DNA of 14,114 bases, taken from assembly GCA_934692455.1 (NCBI GenBank), contig CAKUTY010000022.1, positions 1 to 14,114 on the forward strand. The letters run 5' to 3'. Source of the stretch: an uncultured Erysipelotrichaceae bacterium. Its GTDB lineage: Bacteria; Bacillota_I; Bacilli_A; Erysipelotrichales; Erysipelotrichaceae. The stretch's first letter is position 1. Each line of letters opens with the position of its first letter. Positions 6,752 to 14,114 of the stretch are shown here, piece by piece. Under the pieces are notes generated by a model. That model did not search any database, had not been told where the DNA came from, and saw nothing but the letters and a program-made list of their open reading frames with translations. The translations under genes were made by a program, and so were the position numbers.

Positions 6752-8401
6752 ATGAAAAAATTAAACAAAATCGTTGTGTTTGCCCTAACAGCTTTGATGA
6801 CTTTGTCTTTAGTTGCTTGTGGTTCTAAAGATGAAAGTGAAGGCGGTGACACTAGCGATGTGACTTATAAGACAAGTTTTACATACGCTATTGGTGGTTC
6901 TCCTGCTTATCTAGATCCTGCTATCGCATCTGACTCTATTGGTTCTTATGTATTGAACCAAACATCTTATCCACTATTCCAATTAACTCAACAAGGTGTT
7001 GAACCTTGTGCAGTTAGTGATTATACAGTTAGTGATGATGGCCTAGTTTATACACTAACACTTAAAGATAATTCTTGGTCTGATGGACAAAAAGTAACTG
7101 CTGCTGATTATGTATATGGTGTTAAGCATGCCTTATCAATCGGTAGTGGGGAAGCTACATACTTATCTTGGATTACTAATAATCTAGTTGGTGCTGACAA
7201 GTATGATGGTGCTGATGTTGATTCAATGACTGATTTAACAGGCGTTGAAGCTAAGGATGATAGTACTCTAGTATTTACACTTGTTAAGCCATGTGATTAC
7301 TTTGTATCACTATTATCAGGTGGTGTATTCTATGCAGTAAGAAGTGACTATGCTCCAAGTGGTGATTATACATATGCTGAAAGCGCCGATGTTCCTACAA
7401 GTGGTGCCTTCAAGTATTCTTCAATCGATAGAGCAGATAAGGTTGTTATGGTTAAGAATGAAAACTTCTGTGATGCTGATAAGGTTACTATTGAAACTTT
7501 AACTGCTGTTGTTATGGAAGATATGGAAGCTGAATTAATGGCATTCCAAACTGGTGAAATTGATTACGCTACTGCTGTTGATGCAGCTACTGTAACAAGT
7601 ATGTATGCTGATAGTGATAACCTTGATATTTATCCTTCAGTAATTAATTACTACATTGAATTTAACACAAGAGAAGCTACAAATACTAACCCAGTTCTAT
7701 TAGATGTAAATGTAAGAAGAGCCTTCCAATTAGCTATCAATAGACAAGAAATCGTTGATGCCCTTGCTGCAGGCGATGCTTACTATCCTCTAACGGGCTT
7801 TGTACCTGAGGGTATTACAGCAGCTGAAGGTGACTTCAGAGAAGTTGGTGGTGATTATGTAACTTATGATAAACAGCAAGCTATCGAATTATTAGCTAAG
7901 TCTGGTTATTCTGTTGATAATCCAGTTACTATTGAATACTATTATAACCAAAATACTATGCATGATACTGTTGCCTCTGTTGTAAAGGCTCAACTTGCTG
8001 AAGTAGGTATCAACCTAGTATTAAAGACAGGTGATGTCAGAGTATTCTTCTCAGATAGAGATGACAATGGTAACTATGAAACAGCAAGAGGTGCTATGTC
8101 TGCTGACTACCTAGATTCTATGTCTTACCTAGATATGGCTACTACAGCTTATCAAACTTGTGCTTCTTGGGGCGATGAGACTTACGATACTATGATCGAA
8201 GAAGCTAATAAGCTAACTGGTCAAGAAAGAATTGATGCTTTACATGCTGCTGAAAAGTACTTAGTAGAAACTACTGCTCAAGTATGTCCATTGTTTGGTT
8301 ATCAAACAGTATGCTTAAAGCCTGCTGGTATGACTGGTGCTATTAACTCAGCTCAAGGTAACTCAACATTCTGGTTTGTACAAGTACCTGAATCTAAGTA
8401 A
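6752..8401 (+). CDS. oppA: Peptide-binding lipoprotein OppA (SBP family 5)
   Basis: A 549-residue extracellular substrate-binding protein of the SBP_bac_5 (OppA/DppA) family that delivers peptides to OppBC. The N-terminus is a lipoprotein signal: MKKLNK, a hydrophobic core, then lipobox LVAC with lipidated C23, followed by an acidic linker rich in D, E, S and G. The family signature region runs from about 95 to 127 (DDGLVYTLTLKD, then WSDGQKVTAADYVYG). The start is ATG 6752 after AAAGGAAG (6740 on). It is last among the transporter genes, and a strong hairpin 13 nt after its stop could protect the 3' end so that binding protein is made in excess. Ligand length and specificity cannot be read from sequence. 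Confidence 0.93.
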   Translation: MKKLNKIVVFALTALMTLSLVACGSKDESEGGDTSDVTYKTSFTYAIGGSPAYLDPAIASDSIGSYVLNQTSYPLFQLTQQGVEPCAVSDYTVSDDGLVYTLTLKDNSWSDGQKVTAADYVYGVKHALSIGSGEATYLSWITNNLVGADKYDGADVDSMTDLTGVEAKDDSTLVFTLVKPCDYFVSLLSGGVFYAVRSDYAPSGDYTYAESADVPTSGAFKYSSIDRADKVVMVKNENFCDADKVTIETLTAVVMEDMEAELMAFQTGEIDYATAVDAATVTSMYADSDNLDIYPSVINYYIEFNTREATNTNPVLLDVNVRRAFQLAINRQEIVDALAAGDAYYPLTGFVPEGITAAEGDFREVGGDYVTYDKQQAIELLAKSGYSVDNPVTIEYYYNQNTMHDTVASVVKAQLAEVGINLVLKTGDVRVFFSDRDDNGNYETARGAMSADYLDSMSYLDMATTAYQTCASWGDETYDTMIEEANKLTGQERIDALHAAEKYLVETTAQVCPLFGYQTVCLKPAGMTGAINSAQGNSTFWFVQVPESK

Positions 8402-8414
8402 TTGTTAATTATTT

Positions 8415-8450
8415 ATAGTGGCAAGTAGCGAGGCTATTTGCCACTGTTTT
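8415..8450 (+). terminator. Strong hairpin between oppA and S9 peptidase gene
   Basis: Positions 8415-8428 pair with 8434-8447 (14 pairs including two G-U, core AGTGGCAA/TTGCCACT, loop CGAGG). Only TTTT follows before the AAAGGAG ribosome site of the next gene. The short T-tail suggests a partial terminator or an RNA-stabilising element rather than full termination. It could set a high oppA to low peptidase ratio while still allowing read-through. Confidence 0.65.
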
Positions 8451-8462
8451 AAAGGAGAATAT

Positions 8463-10403
8463 ATGAAAAAAATTGGTATATCAGATTTTTGTAAGTATCA
8501 TTTTCTTTCTTCATTAAACGCATCTAAGAATGCTTTATTCTTTATAGATACAAAAGTAAAAGAAGATAAAAGTGATTATTGTCAAAGACTATTAAAGTAT
8601 GATTTAAATACTAATAGTCAAAGTGTTGTTAAGGATTATGTGGATAAACTACCTCTATATTATGTAGATGAAAACGAAGTTCTTATTGGCGAGGTAGATA
8701 AGGAAGCTAAAAAGACTCAAACTAAGATTGTGGTTTTAGATCCTGAAACAAGTGAAGAAATTAGGTCTTTTGTGTTGCCACTAGATGTGAATGAAATTCA
8801 AAAATATGACGATAATCATTATTTAGTAGCGGCAACCATTAAAGTAAATCATCCTGATTATTATATGTATAGTAATGATAAGAAGGAAGAATTAATTAAA
8901 GAAGAAGATGACAATAAAGATTATATTGTCCTTGATGAATATCCTTTCGTATTTAACGGAGCAGGAGTCATCAATGGCAATCGTAACGCATTGTTTATAA
9001 TAGATAAAATTACCTTGGAAATAGAAAAAATTACACCGCCTACCCTTGATGTTGAATCCTTTGATTATAAGGAAAATAAGATATTAATGAGTGGCGTTGA
9101 TTTTTCAACATATAAAAAGAAGTTTGGCAGTGTTTATGAATATGATGTCTTAAGTAAGACTATTCATAAATTAACTGATGAAACCATGATTATCACTAGA
9201 AGTTTTTATTTAAATGATGACATCATCGTAGTAGCTTCTTTTGGAAAAGAAACAGGATGGCTAGAGAATCCCAAGTTCTATAAGTTAATAGATGGAAAAT
9301 GCCAACTATATATCGACAGTGACCTTAGTTTATATAACACAGTAGGTACTGATATTCATTATGGTAAATACTCACAGTTTAGAAAAATAGATGGTAAGCC
9401 ATACTTCCTATCAGCTTCAAAAGGAAGTAGAAGTGAACTATTCACAATCGATAATGATAAGTTAGTTTGTTTAAGTGATTTTGAAGGCACAGTTGATGAT
9501 GCGGTAGTTGTCGATAATAAGATTTATCGTATTACTACATTAGCTAATAGACTACAAGAAGTAGAACAATTAAATGGCGAGACTTTGACTCATTTAAATG
9601 ATTTAAGTGAATACTATGTGGCTAAGCCTAATCGTATTACATTAAATAAGAAGACTAAGATTCAAGGCTGGGTCTTACTTCCTGAAGATTTTGATGAAAA
9701 TAAGAAGTATCCTGCAATACTAGATATCCATGGTGGTCCAAAGTGTGCCTATGGTGAAATCTTCTATCATGAGATGCAATATTGGGTTTCTTTAGGTTAT
9801 ATCGTCTTCTTCTGTAATCCAAGAGGAGGCGATGGTAGAGGCAATGACTTTGCTGATTTAAGAAGACAATGGGGTGGTAAGGACTTTGAAGATTTAATGG
9901 ACTTTACTGATGAAGTCTTAAGACAATATCCACAGATTGATAAAGATAGAGTAGGTGTAACTGGTGGTTCTTATGGTGGTTATATGACTAACTGGATAGT
10001 TTCTCATACTAATAGATTTAAGTGCGCTGCAACACAAAGATCAATCTCTAATATGATTACTGAAGTATGTGCCTCAGATTATGGTATCGACTTCCCATAT
10101 GAGATGAATTTTACTGACTTGCATAATTGTCATGATGAGCTATGGTCTATGTCACCACTTAAGTATGCCAACAATGTTAAGACACCTTTATTGTTTATTC
10201 ATTCAATAGAGGATTATCGTTGTACCTTAAGCGAAGCTTTACAATATTTTACTGCTATTAGATGTAACGGTATTGATACTAAGATTGTGGCGTTTAAGGG
10301 TGAAAATCATGAATTATCAAGAAGTGGTAAACCACTTCATAGAATCAAGAGACTAGAAGAAATTACTGCTTGGATGAATAAGTATTTGAAGGAGGAAGAA
10401 TAA
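8463..10403 (+). CDS. S9 family prolyl-oligopeptidase-type serine peptidase
   Basis: A 646-residue cytoplasmic serine peptidase of family S9, closest in style to S9C acylaminoacyl-peptidase / dipeptidyl-peptidase-like enzymes. The N-terminal part (about 1-390) shows repeated beta-strand patterns expected of a beta-propeller. The C-terminal part (about 395-646) is an alpha/beta hydrolase with HGGP oxyanion motif (423-426), NPRGGDGRG (452-460), nucleophile S503 in GGSYGGY, acid D584 and H616 in KGENHE. The triad is complete. No signal peptide. The start is ATG 8463 with AAAGGAG at 8451-8457. The in-frame GTG at 8418 lies inside the preceding hairpin and adds unrelated residues, so it was discarded. 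The stop overlaps the next start by one base (TAATG). It likely trims imported oligopeptides. Confidence 0.9.
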   Translation: MKKIGISDFCKYHFLSSLNASKNALFFIDTKVKEDKSDYCQRLLKYDLNTNSQSVVKDYVDKLPLYYVDENEVLIGEVDKEAKKTQTKIVVLDPETSEEIRSFVLPLDVNEIQKYDDNHYLVAATIKVNHPDYYMYSNDKKEELIKEEDDNKDYIVLDEYPFVFNGAGVINGNRNALFIIDKITLEIEKITPPTLDVESFDYKENKILMSGVDFSTYKKKFGSVYEYDVLSKTIHKLTDETMIITRSFYLNDDIIVVASFGKETGWLENPKFYKLIDGKCQLYIDSDLSLYNTVGTDIHYGKYSQFRKIDGKPYFLSASKGSRSELFTIDNDKLVCLSDFEGTVDDAVVVDNKIYRITTLANRLQEVEQLNGETLTHLNDLSEYYVAKPNRITLNKKTKIQGWVLLPEDFDENKKYPAILDIHGGPKCAYGEIFYHEMQYWVSLGYIVFFCNPRGGDGRGNDFADLRRQWGGKDFEDLMDFTDEVLRQYPQIDKDRVGVTGGSYGGYMTNWIVSHTNRFKCAATQRSISNMITEVCASDYGIDFPYEMNFTDLHNCHDELWSMSPLKYANNVKTPLLFIHSIEDYRCTLSEALQYFTAIRCNGIDTKIVAFKGENHELSRSGKPLHRIKRLEEITAWMNKYLKEEE

Positions 10404-11827
10404 TGTTTGATTTAAGTAAACCATATTGTTTCTATTTTAATGAAATTGCTAAGATTCCTCATGGTTCTTATGATGAGGAAAGAATAGCGGATTATATTTA
10501 CAAGTTTGGTGTTGATCACAACCTCAAAACCATCAAAGATACCTTTAATAATGTCATCATTTATAAAGATGCAAGTGTTGGGTACGAATCTAGTGCCCCA
10601 TTATTACTTGAAGCTCATATGGACATGGTATGTGAAAAGAATAAAGATTCAAATCATGACTTTAAGAAAGATCCTCTAGATTTATATGTAGAGGATGGAT
10701 GGCTAAAGGCAAGAGGTACTACACTAGGCGCGGATGATGGAACCGGTGTTGCCTATATGTTATCTATTTTGGATGATGATACTTTGTCTCATCCTGCCTT
10801 AGAATGTGTCTTCACCGTACAGGAAGAAGTAGGCTTGTGTGGTGCCTTAAAACTTGATACATCATTATTTAAGTCAAGAAGAATGATATGTCTAGATGGA
10901 GGCGGAGAAGTATCAACCGGTATTTCATCAGCTGGTGGTTGTATCGTAACTCAAACATTTGATTTGAAATATGTTGATAACTATAAACCTACCTATAGAT
11001 TATTTGTATCAGGTTTAAGTGGTGGCCACTCTGGTGGTGAGATTCATAAGGAAAAGGGTAATGCGAATAAGCTAGCATTTAGAATTCTTAAGGAATTAAA
11101 ATGCGAAGTCAATCTAGTTAGTGCCAATGGTGGTCTTAAGGATAATGCCATTCCTAGAGAATGTGAAGTCATCTTTAGTAGTGATACTAATTATAGTGAT
11201 ATTAAAAAGGCTGTTGATCAATCAATTATAAATATTAAAAAGGAATTGGAATTCTCTGATAATGGATTTAAGTGTGTATTGGAAGAAGTAACATCAGCAG
11301 ATAAAGTAGTTGAAACTAAACTTAGTAAAGAAATCATCGACTATATCTTCCTATTACCTAATGGCTTTAAACATCGTTCAATGGCAATTGAAGGATTAAC
11401 TTTAACATCATTGAACCTAGGTATTATCAATACAGTAGATAACAAGTTAATCATTACAAGTTCGCTAAGAAGTGCTCTAGAATGCAGCATCGACCATATG
11501 ATTGAAGAGATTAGTACTCTAGCAGATATATTTAATGTAGATGTTTCTGTAAGTGCTCGTTACCCTGGTTGGAACTATAAGCCAAATAGTGATATGCGTC
11601 ATAAATTAAATAAGATAATCGAAAAGATTTATCATAAGCCATTATTAGAAGAGGCAACTCATGGAGGTTGTGAGTGCGGTATCTTTGCCGCTATTAGTGA
11701 TGATATGGATATCTTGACCTATGGTCCTATTATGAAGGATATTCATACACCTGATGAAAGACTCGACCTCGAATCTTTTGGTAGAGGCTATGTTGTATTA
11801 ACTGGTTTGATTAAGGAGTGTAAGTAA
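10403..11827 (+). CDS. pepD: M20C Xaa-His dipeptidase (PepD-like), copy 2
   Basis: A 474-residue second copy of the M20C dipeptidase. Aligned by hand with copy 1, about 97 of the first 118 residues are identical and I saw no indels in that stretch; the total length differs only by two residues at the N-terminus. Ligands are conserved: H72, D74, D111, E141-E142, D165 and H448. The lid motif GLSGGHSGGEIH is also present. A 29-bp stretch is identical in DNA (453-481 and 10661-10689). Start ATG 10403 overlaps the S9 stop by 1 nt, with GAAGGAGG (10388-10395) upstream. The stop overlaps the next ATG by 1 nt. Both copies look active. Substitutions cluster around residues 32-60, so a slightly different substrate range or different regulation is possible. 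Confidence 0.9.
   Translation: MFDLSKPYCFYFNEIAKIPHGSYDEERIADYIYKFGVDHNLKTIKDTFNNVIIYKDASVGYESSAPLLLEAHMDMVCEKNKDSNHDFKKDPLDLYVEDGWLKARGTTLGADDGTGVAYMLSILDDDTLSHPALECVFTVQEEVGLCGALKLDTSLFKSRRMICLDGGGEVSTGISSAGGCIVTQTFDLKYVDNYKPTYRLFVSGLSGGHSGGEIHKEKGNANKLAFRILKELKCEVNLVSANGGLKDNAIPRECEVIFSSDTNYSDIKKAVDQSIINIKKELEFSDNGFKCVLEEVTSADKVVETKLSKEIIDYIFLLPNGFKHRSMAIEGLTLTSLNLGIINTVDNKLIITSSLRSALECSIDHMIEEISTLADIFNVDVSVSARYPGWNYKPNSDMRHKLNKIIEKIYHKPLLEEATHGGCECGIFAAISDDMDILTYGPIMKDIHTPDERLDLESFGRGYVVLTGLIKECK
10661..10689 (+). repeat. 29-bp exact direct repeat within pepD copy 2
   Basis: Identical to 453-481 in the first pepD copy. It is the longest exact match I noticed between the paralogues and could support recombination that loops out the transporter between them. 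Confidence 0.9.
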
Positions 11828-12393
11828 TGATAAAGGGAAAAGTATTAATTTTATCTGGTGCTAGTTCTGTTGGCAAAGGCGCCATTAAAAAGAAATTGTT
11901 GGCTGATAAAGATTTAGCTTTAATTGAATCTATTTCTATGACAACACGTCCTAAGAAGGCTAGTGAAGAAGATGGAAGGGACTATTACTTTGTGGATTAT
12001 CACTTCTTTGCCAATGCGGTAAAGAATAAGGAATTCTTAGAATATACCGAATTTAATGGTTATTATTACGGAACCCCAAAAAGCCAAGTTAATTTCTTAT
12101 TAAATAATGGTAAGAATGTCTTGATTGAAGTAGAGGCTGAGGGTGTAGGACCCCTTAAACTAAACTTACCTGATGCTTTGGCGGTATTCATTGTACCTGA
12201 GAATATGGAAGAGTTAGAGAAACATATCATGGATGTTTATGGTGATGATTTAGCTAGTGCTAATGCTCGTATTAATAAGGCCAGAATGGAAATGGAGATT
12301 GCCCCATTATTTAAGAATCAAGTTAAGAATACCAATATTGATGAGGCAGTAAAAGAAATTAAGAAATTGTTTATGGAGAATTCAAATGATTAG
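11827..12393 (+). CDS. Divergent guanylate-kinase-like protein
   Basis: A 188-residue protein with the guanylate kinase fold, close to the usual bacterial length. Seen: P-loop GASSVGKG (11-18; usual GPSGVGKG), the GMP-domain stretch SISMTTRP (35-42), GRDYYFV (50-56), FLEYTEF (70-76), YYYGTP (79-84) and LIEVEAEG (99-106). Compared with yeast Gmk from memory, the second GMP arginine is K44, the aspartate of LDID is E103, and two of three lid arginines are replaced (H133 and V137, with R148 kept), in an ungapped lid alignment. It may be a weak or altered nucleotide kinase or have another role; the essential gmk is probably elsewhere. The 1-nt overlap with pepD and 8-nt overlap with the M24 gene tie it to the peptidase operon. 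SD AAGGAG at 11813-11818. Confidence 0.75.
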   Translation: MIKGKVLILSGASSVGKGAIKKKLLADKDLALIESISMTTRPKKASEEDGRDYYFVDYHFFANAVKNKEFLEYTEFNGYYYGTPKSQVNFLLNNGKNVLIEVEAEGVGPLKLNLPDALAVFIVPENMEELEKHIMDVYGDDLASANARINKARMEMEIAPLFKNQVKNTNIDEAVKEIKKLFMENSND

Positions 12394-13714
12394 TAATGAA
12401 GATTTTTTATATAAGAGCGTAAGTCATTTAGATGATTTTAATGAAAAGATTTTATCTTATAGAGATAGAGAAAAGGTAGTTGATAACTGGCTAAGACTTC
12501 GTTATAAGGAAGTATTACCAATGGTCATGAAAAGAAGTGGTATTGATTGTTGGGTGGTTGCCTGCGATGAATATAATGAGGATCCAGTACTTAGATCTTT
12601 AACACCTACGGCTATGATGAATGCCAGAAGAACTACAATTTTGTTGTTTGTGTTAAAGGGTGATGAGGTCTTAAGATACTCTATCACAAGACCCAATGTT
12701 GGCCTGGATGAATTCTATACAGCATCATGGATTAATCAAAAAGATTCTATTTGGTGCAAGGATCCAAGTAAGGCTGAAACACAATTTGAATGTTTAGCTC
12801 GTTTAATCAAGGAAGCAAATGTTAGCAAGATTGGACTAAATATCTCACGTGACTTTGCCTTTGCGGATGGTTTGAGCAAGTCGATGTATGATGAGATCGT
12901 TAAGTGCTTTGATGATGATATGAAGTCAAAGATTGTGCCTGCTGATGAAATTTGTGTTGGTTGGTTGGAGACAAGAACTAAACCAGAGATGGAAGCTTAT
13001 AACGGTATTATGGAGATTGCTCATTCGATGATTGATGAAGCGTTCTCTAGTAGGGTTATTATTCCAGGTGTTACCACAAACCATGATGTTAAGTATTGGA
13101 TGCTAGAGAAGGTAACCAGAATGGGACTTGTTCCTTGGTTTGACTTTGAGGTTTCTATTATTAGAGATGGTGTAGGTCAATTTGAAGAAGAAGATGTTAT
13201 TAGACAAGGCGACATGTTGCACTGCGATGTCGGTTTTAATTATTTAGGTCTATGCACGGATACTCAAGAGAATGCTTATATCTTAAAGTATGGTGAAAGC
13301 GATGCTCCTGATTATTTAAAGAAGTGTATGAAGGATGTTAACCGTTTCCAAGATATCGTTGTTAGTTTCTTTAAAGAGGGTAGAAGTGGTAATGAGATTC
13401 TTAAGTTATCTTTAGACAAAGCAAAAAAAGAAGGTTTAAATCCATGTCTATATACTCATCCAATTGGCTATAACGGTCATGCAGCTGGTCCAACTATTGG
13501 TTTATTTGATAAGCAACAAGGTGTTGGTGGTAAGAATGGTACTTATCCTATGTACAACAATACTGCTTATTCTTTGGAACTAAATTGTGAGTTTACTTTA
13601 AAAGAATGGCATGATACAAAGTTCTGTTTGGGACTAGAAACTGATGTCTTATTTACTGATGATAAGGTTTATTTCTTAGCTGGAAGACAAGAGAATTTCC
13701 ATTTGGTCAAATAA
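12386..13714 (+). CDS. M24 family metallopeptidase (Xaa-Pro/creatinase type)
   Basis: A 442-residue pita-bread metallopeptidase of family M24 with an N-terminal creatinase-like domain (about 30-190) and a C-terminal catalytic domain (about 200-442). Metal ligands visible: D281 in HCDVG, D292 in CTDTQ, H358 in THPIGYNGHAAGP, E398 in SLELN and E418 in GLETDV. H365 is a further conserved histidine. This is the set expected for Xaa-Pro aminopeptidase or dipeptidase, but related M24 proteins act on other amides, so the substrate is open. No signal peptide. Start ATG 12386 lies within the end of the kinase-like gene (8-nt overlap), with GGAG at 12375-12378. Its TAA overlaps the next ATG by 1 nt. 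In context it would remove residues next to proline that other peptidases leave. Confidence 0.85.
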   Translation: MISNEDFLYKSVSHLDDFNEKILSYRDREKVVDNWLRLRYKEVLPMVMKRSGIDCWVVACDEYNEDPVLRSLTPTAMMNARRTTILLFVLKGDEVLRYSITRPNVGLDEFYTASWINQKDSIWCKDPSKAETQFECLARLIKEANVSKIGLNISRDFAFADGLSKSMYDEIVKCFDDDMKSKIVPADEICVGWLETRTKPEMEAYNGIMEIAHSMIDEAFSSRVIIPGVTTNHDVKYWMLEKVTRMGLVPWFDFEVSIIRDGVGQFEEEDVIRQGDMLHCDVGFNYLGLCTDTQENAYILKYGESDAPDYLKKCMKDVNRFQDIVVSFFKEGRSGNEILKLSLDKAKKEGLNPCLYTHPIGYNGHAAGPTIGLFDKQQGVGGKNGTYPMYNNTAYSLELNCEFTLKEWHDTKFCLGLETDVLFTDDKVYFLAGRQENFHLVK

Positions 13715-14114
13715 TGAAAAGAGTTTCTACTAAAATATTATTCTTTTTAATATTCTTATATTCTTTGGCAGCTAATTTTGCCCATCCTATAACCCCAACT
13801 TTTATTAAAGAGTTGGGGCTTCATGATTATATGTTTGGGGTAGCCTTTGCCTGTATGGCCCTAACCAACTTCTTATTTTCACCATTATGGTCTAAATTAT
13901 CAGAGAAGTATGGTGGTGCCAAAATCTTGTCCATTGGCCTATTAGGCTATGGTGTGATGCAAGTATTCTTCGGCATCAGTAAGACTGAAATACAAATATG
14001 TATCGCAAGACTAGTTGCAGGCTTTTTCTTATCTGGTATATCAGTTTCCCAGTTAATCTATTGTCTAAAGAATTCTAAGGATGTTAGTAAGGATTTGGCT
14101 ATTTGTGCCACTGT
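13714..14114 (+). CDS. MFS transporter, N-terminal part (cut by window end)
   Basis: An open frame from ATG 13714 runs off the window after 133 codons. It starts with a short basic N-terminus and a hydrophobic segment (about 8-25), followed by further membrane segments near 38-58, 70-89 and 94-118. Between the second and third, SPLWSKLSEKYGGAK (56-70) is a recognisable MFS motif A. It is therefore the N-terminal part of a 12-helix major facilitator. Its start overlaps the M24 stop by 1 nt (TAATG) and has no clear SD, so translation is probably coupled. The substrate is unknown; export of amino acids or dipeptides would fit the operon but is only inference. Confidence 0.8.
   Translation, partial: MKRVSTKILFFLIFLYSLAANFAHPITPTFIKELGLHDYMFGVAFACMALTNFLFSPLWSKLSEKYGGAKILSIGLLGYGVMQVFFGISKTEIQICIARLVAGFFLSGISVSQLIYCLKNSKDVSKDLAICAT

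Noticed and set aside
6496..6852. 118-codon open frame on the - strand across the oppF/oppA junction
   Set aside because: It is antisense to the conserved cysteine region of oppF and the oppA signal peptide; no family resemblance or ribosome site.
8418..8462. N-terminal extension of the S9 peptidase from GTG 8418
   Set aside because: The extension is encoded by the intergenic hairpin, while ATG 8463 has an ideal AAAGGAG 5 nt upstream.
1..14114. Insertion sequence, phage or integrase remnants
   Set aside because: No transposase or integrase motifs, no target-site duplications seen, and all coding space is filled with intact metabolic genes on one strand.

Overview
The window reads as a single chromosomal neighbourhood of a low-GC Gram-positive bacterium (Firmicutes). 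It is AT-rich, has strong GGAGG/AAGGTGAT-type ribosome binding sites, uses TGG for Trp and TGA as a stop, and carries a lipoprotein-type OppA. The protein style suggests an Erysipelotrichia-like or related gut Firmicute, but I cannot fix the genus from sequence alone. All supported genes are on the + strand and nearly all concern uptake and breakdown of peptides.

Layout. Positions 1-188 hold no gene but a dense set of TGTCA/TGACA repeats, including a perfect 12-bp inverted repeat. Then come a first M20C Xaa-His dipeptidase (pepD-like, 189-1619) and an M20D amidohydrolase (1636-2724), closed by an intrinsic terminator whose 5' arm lies in the last codons. A 168-bp intergenic region (2725-2892) carries a plausible promoter, two dyads and a CodY-like box. 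It is followed by a complete oligopeptide ABC transporter in the order oppB-oppC-oppD-oppF-oppA (2893-8401). A strong hairpin sits between oppA and the next gene.

Downstream genes are tightly coupled: an S9 prolyl-oligopeptidase-type peptidase (8463-10403), a second pepD-like dipeptidase closely related to the first (10403-11827), a divergent guanylate-kinase-like protein (11827-12393), an M24 creatinase/Xaa-Pro-type metallopeptidase (12386-13714) and the 5' end of an MFS transporter cut by the window edge (13714 onward). The last four junctions overlap by 1 or 8 nt.

How it works together (inference): OppA captures extracellular peptides, OppBCDF imports them, and the cytoplasmic S9, M24, M20C and M20D enzymes reduce them to amino acids. 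The MFS protein may export or exchange a product. The least expected parts are the kinase-like protein with altered substrate and lid residues, the duplicated dipeptidase bracketing the transporter, and the repeat array at the left edge. I see no phage, insertion sequence, CRISPR, tRNA or rRNA. This is best read as a peptide-scavenging locus with some unusual details rather than a wholly new system.
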